From assembly GCA_964059195.1 (NCBI GenBank), contig CAXKWD010000005.1, positions 147,031,265 to 147,095,264 on the forward strand: DNA of 64,000 nt, written 5' to 3'. The notes beneath the pieces were generated by a model. It had not been told where the DNA came from. It was given only the letters and a program-made list of their open reading frames with translations, and ran no database searches. Shown here piece after piece: positions 1 through 12,472 of the stretch. Position 1 is the first letter of the stretch. Each line of letters opens with the position of its first letter. Made by a program: the position numbers and the translations under genes. The DNA is from Ectobius pallidus (taxonomy: Eukaryota > Arthropoda > Insecta > Blattodea > Ectobiidae).

Positions 1-206
1 TTCAACATATTCGCCACCAGAATTGAGACATTTTTCATATCATGGGATCAACTTTTGAATACCTGTGTCGTATAACTCTGCCGCCTGGGATCTGAACCAC
101 TGTGTAACAACCACCTCCATCTGTCTGAATTTCTTGAGGTGTAGGAAAATATGGAAATCGCTGGGAGGGAGGTCTGGGCTGCAGGATTAATGTTTAAACA
201 TCTCCC
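1..206 (-). pseudogene. mariner transposase C-terminal fragment (left arm of an inverted pair)
   Basis: Read on the minus strand, this segment matches the plus-strand segment 211-554 at DNA level and represents the C-terminal third of a mariner transposase, ending in a form of IPVANMLK. It is decayed by stops and frameshifts. It runs off the left edge of the window, so its full extent is unknown. A similar minus-strand fragment lies at 40873-41215. Confidence 0.7.
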
Positions 207-210
207 AGTC

Positions 211-554
211 GAACTTTTGCAAGAGACTTGCTAGGAGTGTTTAAACATCCACCCTACAGCTCGGATCTCGCGCCCATTGATTTCCATCTTTTCCTACGCC
301 TCAAGAAATGACAAAGAATGACAAAGAGGCGGACATGGTTGCCACACAATGGTTCAAATCCCAGACGGCAGACTTCTCATACAAGGTATTCAAACGTTGG
401 TCCCACGGAATGAAAAATATCTTAATTCCGGTGGCAAATATGTTGAAAAATAGGTGAACACTTGCTGTATGTGCTGCAATAAACATTTCCATGAAATTGT
501 GTTTTGTTTTTTTAAAAGGCTCCATGGAAACTTACTTTATGAACGCGCTTCGTA
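211..554 (+). pseudogene. mariner transposase C-terminus plus 3' terminal inverted repeat
   Basis: Plus-strand translation near 264-330 gives HPPYSSDLAPIDFHLFLRLK, the region around the third catalytic aspartate of mariner (DD34D) transposases (YSPDLAP in intact copies). The frame is broken downstream. The end, about 516-554, carries a terminal inverted repeat like that at 40873-40910 (core AAACTTACTTTAT) and finishes next to a TA, the usual mariner target site. Together with 1-206 it forms a head-to-head palindromic arrangement. Confidence 0.8.
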
Positions 555-729
555 CTTAGCTCATCTTTACACTTGAAGATTCTTTGAATACTCCACTAAT
601 TTTAAAATTAGCACTGAAGTCTTCCAAAACAAGGTGTATAATAATGAAGACAACAGACACCCATAAACATCCACCCGCGACTGCATCGTGCCACTCTAAT
701 GTATTTCGATTGCAGGAAACATGAAAGCA

Positions 730-870
730 CCCACTCCAAGATCCTTTAAAGTTCGGTACGGATGGGCATTATTCCGCATAGCTCCCATCAGCTCTTTGTG
801 GTATTCTCTGGCATTTCTCCTTCGGATAGTGACTATTTTGACGTAAGAATGCTGTTCACATCTTGTCATA
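730..870 (-). pseudogene. mariner transposase N-terminal HTH fragment
   Basis: Minus-strand translation contains MTRCEQHSYVKIVTIRRR followed by NAREYHKELMGAMRNN and HPYRTLKDLG. This resembles the N-terminal helix-turn-helix (HTH_48/Mos1-like) of mariner transposases, where the family shows an R-C-E-Q-R-x-Y-I-K start. The surrounding open frame runs 696-935 but only this stretch looks transposase-like. It is the N-terminal counterpart of the C-terminal fragments at 1-554, though not in a colinear order. Confidence 0.6.
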
Positions 871-1479
871 TCGAATCTGCACCCTAAATTATCATCGCCT
901 CTATTCGTATCTACTCTTATACAATTCAACGGCACTAAATAGTGTGCTCACTCGCTCGCCCGCTTCGTGAAACATCGGGCATACTCGGCGATGTTCGTCT
1001 CTCTCAGTCTAAACTTTCACGAAAAGTACAAAATTAGGAAAACCGTTTCTTTATTATATAAGGCCTAAGTGAAATCATCACAATGAACAAATATTCTAAT
1101 TTTATTTTTACTTACAATTTTCATAGCTCTGAACCACAAACATTTTTAATAAGCTGCCAGTGCAAATTTCTTTAAAATCCTGGAGTCAATTAATAATGGC
1201 GGGCGAAGGAAGTATCGCGGACAATAAAAATCCAAACAAACCATTCCTTCCCTTGAAAAATTATATAATTTCTGAAAATTACACTGAATTTATCAAATAA
1301 AATTCACATCATATTCATCTGTCAACAAACAGTTGAGAAACAATACGTATTATGTGTTCACAGGTTCCTTTGGAACTGCATAATCGAATCTGAGATCGTT
1401 TCCCCAGGGGGCGCTTTCTAATCGTGGAATGTACTCTGAAGTCGGAATTTTATCTGTTTCATTAATTACTAATGGTTTA
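871..1479. other. no recognisable feature
   Basis: AT-rich sequence with short GC-richer patches (for example 945-990). I see no coding frame, RNA gene or terminal repeat here. Confidence 0.5.
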
Positions 1480-1483
1480 GTTT

Positions 1484-1587
1484 ATGAATGATTCGCGTGC
1501 AAGTGTTAATTGCTTTAATAATTATTATACTCTTAATTTTTAATTTTTCAATTAACTATCGTGGGCGAAGTCGCGGTCACCTCCTAG
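1484..1587 (+). mobile_element. Helitron 3' end (degenerate)
   Basis: The end of this segment has a GC-rich imperfect hairpin (GTGGGCGAAGTCGCGG, 1562-1577) followed by CTAG at 1584-1587 and then T, the Helitron 3' signature (hairpin, CTRR, insertion before T). The upstream 80 bases align with 50841-50942, a cleaner copy of the same family. No 5' TC end was found, so it is a fragment. Confidence 0.6.
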
Positions 1588-1919
1588 TAATCGTACATCA
1601 CAATACTAACAAATGATATGTATACTACCAAAAACTATTAAGGAAAAGGATACTGCATGTGAGTACCAGGGCATTTTGATAAGTTGTACTAGAGAGTCCT
1701 CGTAGATCCTTATATTGCTGCTTGCGCCACTTGCTGGATGATCTTTTCAATTACGGTAGATTAAAAATTTTTCAAAACTTAACGAAGAAGAAATGAATAA
1801 GGCTCAAGAAATTTTATGGATCTAATCATTGTGTGATTGTTTTCTTTTCAGTCCGGCACGGGTTTATAGATTGTGTGATAAATCTAGTTTCATACATTTA
1901 AAGGCTAAACTTCCGATCT

Positions 1920-2510
1920 ATTACTTTCTCGCTTATACGTAGTATAGAGAAAGTATTGTGATCGTGACAAAAAATCGAAATCGAGTTAACACCGGGAAAG
2001 CATGTTTCACGATGCCTAGAAACCGAAAAACGTGTTTTTGGTTTGACGTCTGTCCGTCTGTCTGTCTGTATGTCTGTCTGTCTGTCCGTCTGTCTGTGGA
2101 CAAGCACAGCGGGTAAACGGTTCATTGTATTTACTTCATTTTTTGAATTAAGGACTTTTTCGAAATTTTGTCGAGCCGCCCAGAAATTTAGTTTTACAAC
2201 TGAAATATTAAGGGGACTTTTCATGAAAACTTTTTTAAAAATTTTGATTTTTGAAAAAATGGCTCTAACGATTTTAATAAAAATTTAAAATTGGAAACTC
2301 TTATCTATGACTAATGAAATGGCTATATCTGTATTTCTGCAAAAATGACTTAAGGGGTACTTTACTCGTATCCATTTTCAATTTTTCTAGATTATATCCA
2401 TTACAGTAGGCGATGCACGAAAACCTACCACAGTAAAGTTGTAGAGAAAATTAAAATGAACATTTTTTGTTTAACACATTTCTTTATACGTTTAATAGAT
2501 ATCAAGATAA
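1920..2510. repeat. interspersed repeat with (TGTC)n microsatellite
   Basis: A (TGTC)n tract lies at 2049-2098, preceded by a segment starting TATAGAGAAAGTATTGTGAT near 1943. It resembles the TGTC-bearing repeats at 19230, 23546, 33483 (minus) and 60482, but I cannot align its flanks convincingly with those. Short open frames in both strands here are by-products of the microsatellite. Confidence 0.45.
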
Positions 2511-2519
2511 AAACGAAAT

Positions 2520-3178
2520 ATGTACGGCTTAAATGCGAATTTCAGAACATACATGGCTCCCCGATTTACATTTCTATCCTCCTACCATAATCATGGTACA
2601 CGCTCGCAGCACAACTCTCTGTTATCAATTCCTAGTCATCATACAACCTCATACTCTCATTCATTCACCATAGCCACAGCCCGTTCCTGGAATACCTTGT
2701 CACAAGATATTAGGGGTAGTCGGAGTGTACACTCTTTCAAATCTGCGCTTATTAAACAATTATTGCCCACTGAACAGAACTAGCTCTTTGTAGTCACTCC
2801 ATCTTTCACTGTATATAACATTACTTAGTCTCCTTATAACGTATCTACAGCTAGACTTAAATTTCCATTATAACATAATTTTACATATTCCTTGTTTTAC
2901 TTGTAACATTATTACTATTTTCTTTTATGACACTTACGCTCTCTATGAGGCCTGTGCTTTTTATGAAACCTATGCTTTTTACTTATTTAATTTATTATTA
3001 TGATTAGCCTTAACCTTAGTCTTAGTATTAGTCATAAGTCTCTTATTCACTAATTTGCTATTTATGTAAACCTACATTGTATATATTTTCTGAAACCTGG
3101 TTGAGTGGAAGAGAAGGCCTTATGGCCTTAACTCTGCCAGGCAAAATAAATCATTTACTACTACTACTACTACTACAT
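2520..3178 (+). pseudogene. CR1/L2-like LINE, 5'-truncated 3' end
   Basis: An open frame at 2520-2783 encodes a non-LTR reverse transcriptase C-terminus: a spaced pattern of LSIPSHHTT, SYSHSFTIATARSWNTL and FKSALIKQLL, typical of the post-RT region of CR1/L2/Jockey-type LINEs. After the stop comes a 3' UTR ending GGCCTTAACTCTGCCAGGC, an AATAAA near 3145, and a short (TAC)n tail at 3161-3177. The element is 5'-truncated and has no RT domain. The same 3' tail motif recurs on the minus strand at 13170, 34350 and 57475. Confidence 0.75.
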
Positions 3179-3284
3179 GTCAATTAAAATATGAATGACA
3201 TTTTGTTGCCCCTAGTAACAAGAAAACTATAGGCCTAATGTACACTTATTGTTGTGAAATGCAACCAGTTTAGCTCAGTCGCAA

Positions 3285-3445
3285 TGAACACACCAAAACC
3301 AATTACAGCGAGGTGATATGGGCTAACAGGGAAGAGGTCCTGAGTTCAAATCAAACCTTGTGGCCGCCCAAGTTGACTTGGGTTTTTCATAGTTTCCTCA
3401 TTCGCAAAGGCAAACGCCGGGTTTGTAGGACATGCTTACTTTCCA
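3285..3445 (+). mobile_element. tRNA-derived SINE (degenerate)
   Basis: A B-box-like GAGTTCAAATC at 3341-3351 is followed by a tail (GGTTTTTCATAG, then GCAAAGGCAAACGCCGGG) shared with the better preserved copies at 45355-45520 and 61488-61675. The tRNA-like head is decayed. Confidence 0.55.
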
Positions 3446-3633
3446 TAACTCATCGCCGCTACGTCACTGGATATTATAATAGTTTAAACTGAATATCACA
3501 AAAAGAAGACATCACTAAACAATAGAATCAGATGACACGAATGAGTTGCTACTATAGACTAATGGTTCACGCAACCATACTAAACACGTGATATAACCTA
3601 CATGATATAACCTAAGTAGTAGTAGTAGTAGTT

Positions 3634-4153
3634 GTGGCGAAATTCAATTATAAGTCGCCCCTTAAGTTCCGCCCATTCGATATTCACATTTGCACGGACT
3701 GTGTGATGTATTTTGTTTCTGAGCGAAGCAGAGTGACCTTATTTATTGCTGCAAGTGCTTTGCACCCACTATCCTTATATACTGTCGCAAGTGCCTTGTA
3801 TTCACCTCTACATATAGCTAAATAATGCATAACACTAACCACATAGTTAAGTGCGAGAAGCGGAGGCGGCAGCCGTAGCGAAGCGCCCTTGCATTTTCGA
3901 ATAATGTACGATACACTGTTTGTAGGTTTCGAAAATGTGGCATATTATATCTCCCGCAAGGTTTGTCATACTGTCACCTCTCGTCTAGCGGTGTGACGTC
4001 ATACCTCCAAGTCCAATCATGAGTTTCTTCATAATACGAGGAGAGAAAAATTCGCTAGATCGTGGCATAAAAGAAACTGCATCGGTGGGTGGGTTGGGTG
4101 GGTTGGGTGGGGCCGATTTATCCCAAGGTGCGACTTATATTTGAATTTTCCCG
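3634..4153. mobile_element. inverted-repeat (MITE-like) element inserted in a (GTA)n tract
   Basis: The left end (AAATTCAATTATAAGTCGC) and the reverse complement of the right end (AAATTCAAATATAAGTCGC) form terminal inverted repeats of about 30 bp. Both sides are flanked by (GTA)n: 3616-3632 on the left and 4153-4171 on the right. There is no transposase frame inside. The superfamily is not assigned. A G-rich run lies near its right end. Confidence 0.65.
4087..4112 (+). other. G-quadruplex motif
   Basis: Six runs of three or more G are separated by loops of only 1 or 2 bases (G-tracts at 4087, 4091, 4096, 4100, 4105 and 4109). This exceeds the minimal four-tract quadruplex rule. Confidence 0.8.
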
Positions 4154-4171
4154 TAGTAGTAGTAGTAGTAC

Positions 4172-5300
4172 TAATAATATGCAGTTTTACTGTCATTCAT
4201 TATTATTATTATTATTTCACGGTAAAAGCATTAAACATGAAGATCGACTCTGATGGTTTCCGTTCTAGATACTTCTTAGTTTTATGAAAATGTAATAAAT
4301 AAAATGTAATTGTACTTTAATTTACTTTTTTCTGTGCTAGCCTTCAACACGTATATGCGAGAAAGTTTGTGCAACATATTTTTGCACCATTTATTTTTTA
4401 ATGAAGACGCTTGGCATAATAGAGTATGCCATACAAAAACTCGGACGGAACATATTGAAAGGCTTCTGAAACATATTAATTTACCATTTACATGGCATTT
4501 TTAAAACTTGAAACTTTCAGTTTCAATTATAATCATATTAGACCTAATTCATCGATTAAAATAGTACGTATGTTTATTCTTGATCTGTATGGTCTCCCGA
4601 AATGCCGGGCGGATGTTTTTTTAAATAAAATAATCATTCATCATAACGTTTCGAATTCTTATTAAACTTCAAGTTATGTACTTTAGGGTTTTACATAATA
4701 TTGTATAGAAACTAATATATTTTTGTGAATAATATTTTTTTTAAAATATTCAATATTAAATGTATAATTATTGTTGTCGCTGGTGGCCTTAAATAAGTAA
4801 ATAAACAAATAAAAAGTTTCATATTACCGTTAAAATCGTATAATTATACATAAATAATATAATCTTGACATTCATTGCCTGTTAATAGTTTTAAAATTAT
4901 TGCAATTTTGTATTATAGCCTACTGAAGGTTTTGTATTCAAATTAAATTTCAAGTTACACGATTGTTTAGATTTAATGTAAATGTTTGAATAGAATTTTT
5001 TGCAAATTATCCAATATTAATTTATAAATTAGTGTGATTGCAGGTAACCTTAGTTGTTAAAAAGCAACCTTAATTAAATAAAAACGGTATTTTGAAAAAA
5101 TCGTAATTACAGAAACCCTTTTACTTAAAAATCATCAAACTTTATACAAACTTTATACAAACTTTTACCTTAAACACAACAATATCTGCCAAAACTTCAA
5201 ATGACTTATTTAAAAGTAGCAGATTTGTCTACTTCCATTGGTCGATCCCTTTAATGTCAACCCATTTGCTTAATTATACAATATTGTCATTATCGGGAAA
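4172..5300. other. AT-rich, no recognisable feature
   Basis: Very AT-rich sequence with a short (TTA)n at 4199-4215. A segment near 4770 (GGCCTTAAATAAGTAAATAA) vaguely resembles a LINE 3' tail. Short open frames look like chance frames. Confidence 0.45.
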
Positions 5301-5309
5301 TTATTACTC

Positions 5310-5751
5310 ATTACTTACTTACTCAATGACAATAGACAATTCCCAAGCAAGCTAAAGGAATATTATCTATTTTATGGAACGCGAAGGTTTATGGCCGCGC
5401 TTACCTGAACCCGCCATTCAACCCTATTCTGTGCTAACTCCATCCAACCATCCCTCTCAATCCTACTTCTCTTAAATCTATCCTAATATTGTCCTCCCAC
5501 CTATGTCTAGGTCTTCCAAGTGGTATTTTCCCTTCGGGTCTCCCAGTCAATATTTTTTAGATATGTCTTTCTTTCCCCATGCGAGCAACATGTCCAGCCA
5601 ATTTCATCCTCGGTTATTTAATTGCACTTACTATACAGGTTATGAATCTCGTCGTTATGCAGTTTTCTCCAGTCCCCATTTTCATCTCTCTTAGGCCCAA
5701 ATATTTTCCTAAGCACCCTTTTTCAAATACTCTCAGATTATGTAATTATTA
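5310..5751 (-). pseudogene. RTE-like LINE reverse transcriptase C-terminus
   Basis: Minus-strand translation, across frameshifts, gives LRVFEKGCLGKYLG, then AGHVARM-like sequence, then PLGRPRHRWEDNIRIDLRE, then LAQNRVEWRV and NLRVP before a stop near 5370. This order is characteristic of the C-terminal tail of arthropod RTE-like LINE reverse transcriptases. A (TTACTCA)-type 3' tail lies at 5305-5330. The upstream part is broken by the hAT MITE at 5760-6321, and the sequence resumes for a short distance at 6330. A second copy of the 3' end lies at 15955-16045. Confidence 0.75.
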
Positions 5752-5759
5752 CTCATTAT

Positions 5760-6321
5760 CAGGGCCCGAATTCTGATGACATGTCATCTTTTTATTGATG
5801 CTTCATAGACATTGCTGACTTGTAGATTAATCCTAATCATGGCCTCTAGATTATAGAAATGCATTTTTATTAGGTCATTTTTTGTCATTTTATGCCATTT
5901 TATATTTTTATGGCATTTATTTCAATATTACATCATTTCTTAGTTATTTTCGTGACATTTGCTTCCTTATTTAGTCATTTTCATGCATTTAAATATGTAA
6001 ATAAATTAATAGGTTACTATAATGCAACATTTTGTAGGATCTACTTTAAAATCAGTTTTCTTAGTTTTATTCTCAGATGCTCCAATCAAGAACAAAGAAC
6101 CATGTTTTTAGACCTACAACATCATTTCTGCATTTTCAGTTTTTACAATTATGTACAAATTAGTCTATAACTTTGTGTGTACAATAATAATTTTTTATAA
6201 ATAAAATATCAGTTTTAGGTGATTCTTTATAGCCTAATTATTAAGTCATTTTCTTTAAAATTTAGGGTCATTTTATAGGTCATTTTTCAAACAATTTTAG
6301 GTCATCAGAATCCGGGCCCTG
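5760..6321. mobile_element. hAT-type MITE (562 bp) with perfect 8-bp target duplication
   Basis: Terminal inverted repeats start CAGGGCCCG and continue ATTCTGATGAC (left 5760, right 6321 in reverse). The element is flanked by CTCATTAT at 5752-5759 and 6322-6329, an exact 8-bp duplication as hAT transposases make. There is no transposase inside; the interior is AT-rich. It interrupts the RTE-like LINE at 5310-5751. A sister copy lies at 35768-36319. Confidence 0.9.
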
Positions 6322-6329
6322 CTCATTAT

Positions 6330-9300
6330 ACTTCTTTAATATTCCATTTTGATTGAATAATGTGTGAACTTTAAAATGAATGAGATTGTTAACGTTCGTG
6401 ATTAAAACAAGCATCGGTGACGCGAGAGACAAGCTTGTTTAGAAAACACTTAGCGATAGTGATAGCAGTCAAAATGGTGCGAGGATGGAGGTGACGTCTA
6501 TGCTGATTAGTTTTGAGCAGTACTGCAGGTAATTGTATAGGTTACATTGGCCGTGTGTACACTGGGGCGACCGCAACACAGCACCAGGGGGCATAGATAT
6601 GTTGATTACGTCAATCAATATTCAACACGCACCGTGCATACTGTAACACACTCTTCAAGATAGCCTATCCTGTACCTCAGTGACGATGGATAGCACATCC
6701 TGTTTATGGTGGAAGAAGGATTGCAGTCCCGCATCCTTTTCAATCATATATCACTTGTATGATATAAGCAAACATCGACCTGGAAAGTATTAGCGAATTC
6801 GACCTTGAGTCTGAAAGAAATGCGTTTTTAACATCTGGCAAATTATTATTCAAGGTATGGAAAGGTGCATCTCTGTTCTTATATACATATTAGATTCATT
6901 TTCAATTGAATAAATCCAGTTGACGCGCTTATGTGGCCGTTCGTGTTTTTACTATGCAAAAGGCAAAAAGAAAAAAAATACCAACACTAGTAATACAGTA
7001 TTATATAATATAATTATGCTATGCAAAGATGAAGAGAAAAAATCAAAAGGAAAAAATAAAAATATAACAATAATACAATAACAATCAATATAATTGTAGA
7101 GTATAAAGATTGCTCCCTCTGCCCCTCTCTCCTTCCCTTGTCAAGACTGCGCTGTCGGACTTTAAACATGAATTTCCCCATTCTTTCGAAGATTTTAGTA
7201 TCATTTCACTGTTCAAATATCGCCATGTGACCTCTCCTACTGACAATAAAAGAGTCCGGTAGATATGTTTCCTTAGCATTTCAGTGGCTTCACATCAAAG
7301 AGAGAATATGCCGTGCTGTCTCATCCTTATCTCGTAAAGGACATATTCTTGCTTAATCTGAATAACGTTAAACTATTATAGTCCGGCATTTATTCCATTA
7401 AAATAATGTAAAGTTCCCCTCAGTATTACGATGTCCATAATAAGGATAAACCTCTCCATTACGATTACATTCAGAATCCCTGTAATATACATTCCCCCCA
7501 GTATAACGATAGAATAGGTCACAAAAGTGTAAATCAGAACAAATAGGCGGAAGGAGAAGGTAAAGAAGAGGAGGAAGAACAAAGTGTGAATGTTCAAACC
7601 TTAACCGCAGCCTCTTGCGAAGCTCTACAGAAGTTTCTATCAATTTTCCCTTGTGTTCCAGAAGGCCGTTTAGTGGCTCTTGACGTAATAAGATCCTTGT
7701 GTCTTTACCCTCTATGAAAAAAGTGAAACAGACTTTTATATCTGACTATTTTTAAGAGAGTCAGAAATAAAATATCTCCCATTTCTTCATACTTTCCTTT
7801 CATATTCGCACAAGTATATGTATTCGAGTATACATAGTATACATAGTAGTGAGGTAGTAGTGAGGTAGTAGTGAGCTGTAATAATTTAAGAGTAGATTAT
7901 GAAGTTCATGGGCTAAAATTAAATTGGTTTTTCTTAAATAGTTAAAAAAAACTTCTCTATACATATCTAAAATTAGCACTTTTGTAAATTCTCGATATAA
8001 CAATAACATTCTCTACAGGAATATTTTTTTCTGATCCATGCAAAATCGTTCAATCAAAACTTCACTAGACAAAAAAAAAAATACTGAAGGACATGTGAAA
8101 TCCTTAAAATGGATGATGAAATATTTCAGCTTATTGTTTCAAAATAGTCCCGTTAACCCTTTCAGAGAGCTGAATTTATTACTGATAATAAGGCAGCCAT
8201 AAGGTGAAATCACCAGAAGGCTCTTAGTCTGATATCATTGAAGGAAATTTTGGTGGAATAGCTATTTGCAATGAATGATAAACATAATATGAGGATGAAA
8301 ATCATCATTCTTTAACATAAAGCATAATTATACTCTACTTGTCTTATTTCTGCTTCCTCCGGTCGTATTCTAACTGGATCCTCTCATTACTAAAGCTCTA
8401 ATTTTGTTACTATTGTTATTATTACTATTAACAGACCTACTTTAGATCACAAAAACCACACTTCTTTCTGGTTGCGTGCTCCAGAGTATTTTCTCCACTG
8501 GTCTATGAAAAGACTTTATTCAGTGAGGAGGAATAAAGAAGACGCTAGATACTCTGCCTGACATACTTTCAGAGGCGAGGTAGTAAAATAGAGGCAAAAC
8601 CAGAGAATAAGAAGAACACGGTAAGATAAAAACAGACATTGTCAGCACTGTGTTACCATAGCAACCATATCGTGTTTTGTACCTGGCTGAACAAAACGAA
8701 TCGTGGCAGCGTCTCTCTCTTAAGATATCTATAATGCATCATCATCCATTGTTGTCCACGTCTCTGGGTCGATAGAATTTAATGCTATTGTAACGTCCAT
8801 CAACGTAACTGTTACCTGGGTTTTATATAACAGTTGTGACTCTTTAATGGAAATTCTCCACTGTCAGACAATATTATTTGTAGCCAAGTTGGACAGGTGG
8901 AAAAGGTTTATCGTTGCTGTAGCGAAACAAATGAATGGTGGAAGTTCTTTGTTGGGATGTTGGTAGGTTTGCATTCGTTACTAAAGGTTAGACGTACAAA
9001 GTATTAATAATGCTGTCACTTCAACTCGAGAATAAATCATTCCGAAACTTTCACTTTTAAAACCACAGAGGGTGACTGCATTTTGATCAAACACTACCGG
9101 TTTCTGACCACTTGATTTCACATAGACATCTTGATTGTTGAAACGAGAACGCTTTTGTTTAAAATAACGTTTCTATAGAGCGAACTTTCCTTTCAATTTT
9201 AAACGACTTTTATTACTGTCAATTGTACAATTATGTAATAAAGATATATCGTAGGTCTATTTTGATTCTATGTGGTAAATTCGGTGTTAAAATTATTTTA

Positions 9301-12105
9301 GGGGTGAGAAAAAGGAAGTTTTTATGTGACGAAATTCGAATAGATACACCCCCCCGTCCTCCAGCTAGGCTCTCTTTCCACCTATATTATGACTAGTTTG
9401 TTTACAACTTTGCTCTTAATGTTGTTACTAAGTTCTACAATTGCATGGCAGGAGTAACCTGCAACATCGCCCCCCTCGATCACCTGATCTCTCTCACATC
9501 GATATATTCCTGTGGAGGATATGAAGCATGACATGAGCAAGAAACTGGGAAGAACTGGTATCCCGAAAAATTGAAACTGCAGAGATCATTCGACGCACTT
9601 CTATCTTTCTAAGGACATCAGAGAATCATTAACAAGCAGATATGACATACATTTAGAGGGAAGGCACTTTGAGCAACATTATTTAAGCGAACAATAATTA
9701 TTCTAGTTCATCTTTGAAGAACAGCAACTGAGCTCTATCAGAGTGTTTTCACATAAAAATATTTTTCTTTTTGATGCCTTATATTTTCTTTTCCAATCAA
9801 GATTTTGTAAATGGAACTTTTTCCATGCCTATATTACGAGGAAAAAGAAGTAGAAAGCAATAAATAGAAGAAGAATCAGGGATTTATAAAATGTCTAGTC
9901 ATAAAGAGTAATATAATTCTAGCAGTTTCCGAGATCAACCTAGAATCATCTGTAAGTTAAATATTACTATTTATAGAAAATTTGTTGTGACTTCTCTTAG
10001 ATGTGAAAATAATTCTCCTCTCTTTTGTTACAGGTGAGTGTACTGACTTCTAACACTTTTCTCTTAGTGGGTAAGCGTAAATGACTTTTGTTAAATATAT
10101 ATTCACATTTAAAATCTTTAACAGTTTTAGTACTGAAAAGGAGGCAATACTTTTCGCTGAATGCCCGACTTATTTTAACTTTGCTTCCTGGTAATCGAAT
10201 ATATCAAATTATATTTGTAACTCTTAACCATTATGGTGCACTTATGTGTTAATAAAAACTAAAACCTTCTGCTGAACAATTTATGTTTTGGCACGTGTTA
10301 AATTTTTTCAAAACGGTCCTCAATTGGGTTTGCACTTGGTTTGAAACTACCTTACGATAGTTCAACGTATTCAACAATGTGGGAGTGGAGGTAAATGAAT
10401 TGTTTAATGCTATCGAATAATACATTCAGGTAGTTGTGTGCAAGATAGTCATGCATGAATTCCCTTTTCGAAAATATATAGTGCCACTACCTCCACGTTT
10501 TCCATTCATTTTGTTAATACGAGGAGGGAGATGGTAGAGGGGGCGAAGTGTCACGGACAGAAAGCAGAGACTGTAATATGTGTGGTTACAAGTTATCCTA
10601 CGTGGCTCGAGTGTTTAAGAAAGAAACCGGTATGAACTGGCGAGACCCGCTGTTCCTGCTATTTCAAGGAAATGTAAGCACTACGAGCTACATACAAGAA
10701 ACACAAAATTACTCCCATTTCGTATGATAAATTAATTTAACCTTCGTTTGCTGTTGGAGAATCAGAACTAATAGCCTAGAATATATTTTATCCAAGATGC
10801 GTACGGAGCAAAAGTAAACAACCAAATGTGTAAGCACAAAGCACAGTTCACAACAGTTCGTTTTTGAGACTGTTTAGTCGATTACGCACAGTAACGTCAA
10901 TAGAACCCTCTTTTCTACACTAAACACCAGGGGTCCCGGGTTAGATTCCCAATGTTTTGTATATATCTACAATCTGTATCTTCTCGCCGCTGGACAAACC
11001 TTTTCCTCGCACGTTTGTTTATTGTTGACGTAAGTTCTGAAGGCGCTGGCTCGCAATTTCCTACTATAATACAAATTATTAGAGACAATGCCTATTACTT
11101 TTACTTACAATAAGTGGTGTACTTCATCACATATCATGTATATGAAAAGTACAACGAATTAATTAATTATGTTACAAAAATACGTCTTGTATTTAAGTAT
11201 CTTATGTCACTTGTTTTTCTTCAGAATCAACAAATTTGCAAAGTCAACGGTAAAAAACAAATGCAATCTTTTTTGGTTAATATTTTCCGGGCTTTGGGGC
11301 CGGGGTCTATCGGTTAAGATACCGGATGTTTCGCCTGTGTCTAAGGTAAGAATTATCAGCGGCGTGCTCTCAAGCGAAGTCTTCTCGGAGAGGTCTCATT
11401 GACGACTGAGTTTTGGTTCATATTTATAGCCGGTTGGTTGCCCATACTCGCGACGTAGTTCACAATTGATTGGTTGGTCGTTTCTGGTTGTCTTTTTATG
11501 ATTATCACACATCATAAGAGTAGTACCGAAAACATTTGTTTGAATGGTTTTATAACACCAACAGTTACCTCAAAGATGTGAAAAAAGGAGTTGAAAGGCA
11601 AAAGGATTCATAGTTCCTCAGTAGGCTGAGTATCCAATGCATTAAAAGTCACTGTAAGCCTTTAAACATTTTCTAAATCTCTTGTGTAAAACAATTTTCG
11701 ATACGACCAACCCTTATTGTAAAGATTGGACAAAATAAGGTCGCAGAACAAAAATTTCAATCCATATCGCGACCGTTCATAATTATTATTGCAAATCTTG
11801 TAAATATTGCCAAAAAAATTTTCTTAAACTTTTTTATTATTGAAACTCTTAGCGCAAGGGGCGAATTTGATTCATGCTTAGCATATGGGTGTAGGCCTAC
11901 ATGGGTATGTATGGTTAAAATGAACTTTGACCCCAATATGAATTTCTTCTAAATCTTCTAAGTATTACCAAAATCTTAGAAAACATGAACTTCGAAATCT
12001 GCCTATGCCTATAGGCCGTGCCGAAAGGAATTTTTGAATGTTGGTAGGCCTATGTTTCTTCAGTATTGAAGTTATCACTTTGTAATCCCAACCTAACACA
12101 ATATA
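6330..12105. other. long stretch with no recognisable gene
   Basis: No gene, RNA or transposon end was recognised here apart from small items: a GTGAGGTAGTA tandem at 7846-7876, and a GC-richer patch at 11285-11480. A B-box-like GGGTTAGATTCCC at 10937-10949 may be a SINE scrap. Open frames are short and none looks like a known protein. Confidence 0.45.
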
Positions 12106-12109
12106 ATAA

Positions 12110-12325
12110 TTCTTTATTGCAACCAAATGGTCATACTATTATGAATGGAGCAACGGCGGAATATTAGCAGGGGAAACAGGAGCACCCTGAGAAAACCTAC
12201 CCCGACCTCATTATATCCACTACAAATTCCACGTGGATTCACCGAGATACGATCCCGGAACCCAGCGGTGGAAGGCGAGCGGTCGAATCACTCAGCCATG
12301 GGAGCGGCCCACCTGTAACACAATA
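12110..12325 (-). mobile_element. tRNA-derived SINE
   Basis: On the minus strand the tRNA-like head has an A-box-like CATGGCTGAGTGATTCGACC and a B-box-like GGGTTCCGGGATCG about 30 bases later, followed by a non-tRNA body and an AATAAAGAA tail at the low-coordinate end. It is about 215 bp long, normal for an insect SINE. Confidence 0.7.
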
Positions 12326-12396
12326 TGCCTACCTATTTTCGTACAAGGTGACAATATGCTCTTTTTTCTCAGAATTATCCCCTTGTGTTTCAGTCG

Positions 12397-12471
<75 letters not shown>

Positions 12472-12472
12472 T
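12397..12472. repeat. (TTA)n microsatellite, about 25 copies
   Basis: An uninterrupted TTA run. It generates artefactual poly-Leu and poly-Tyr open frames. Confidence 0.95.

Noticed and set aside
5503..5776. Plus-strand open frames
   Set aside because: They are shadows of the minus-strand RTE-like coding remnant.
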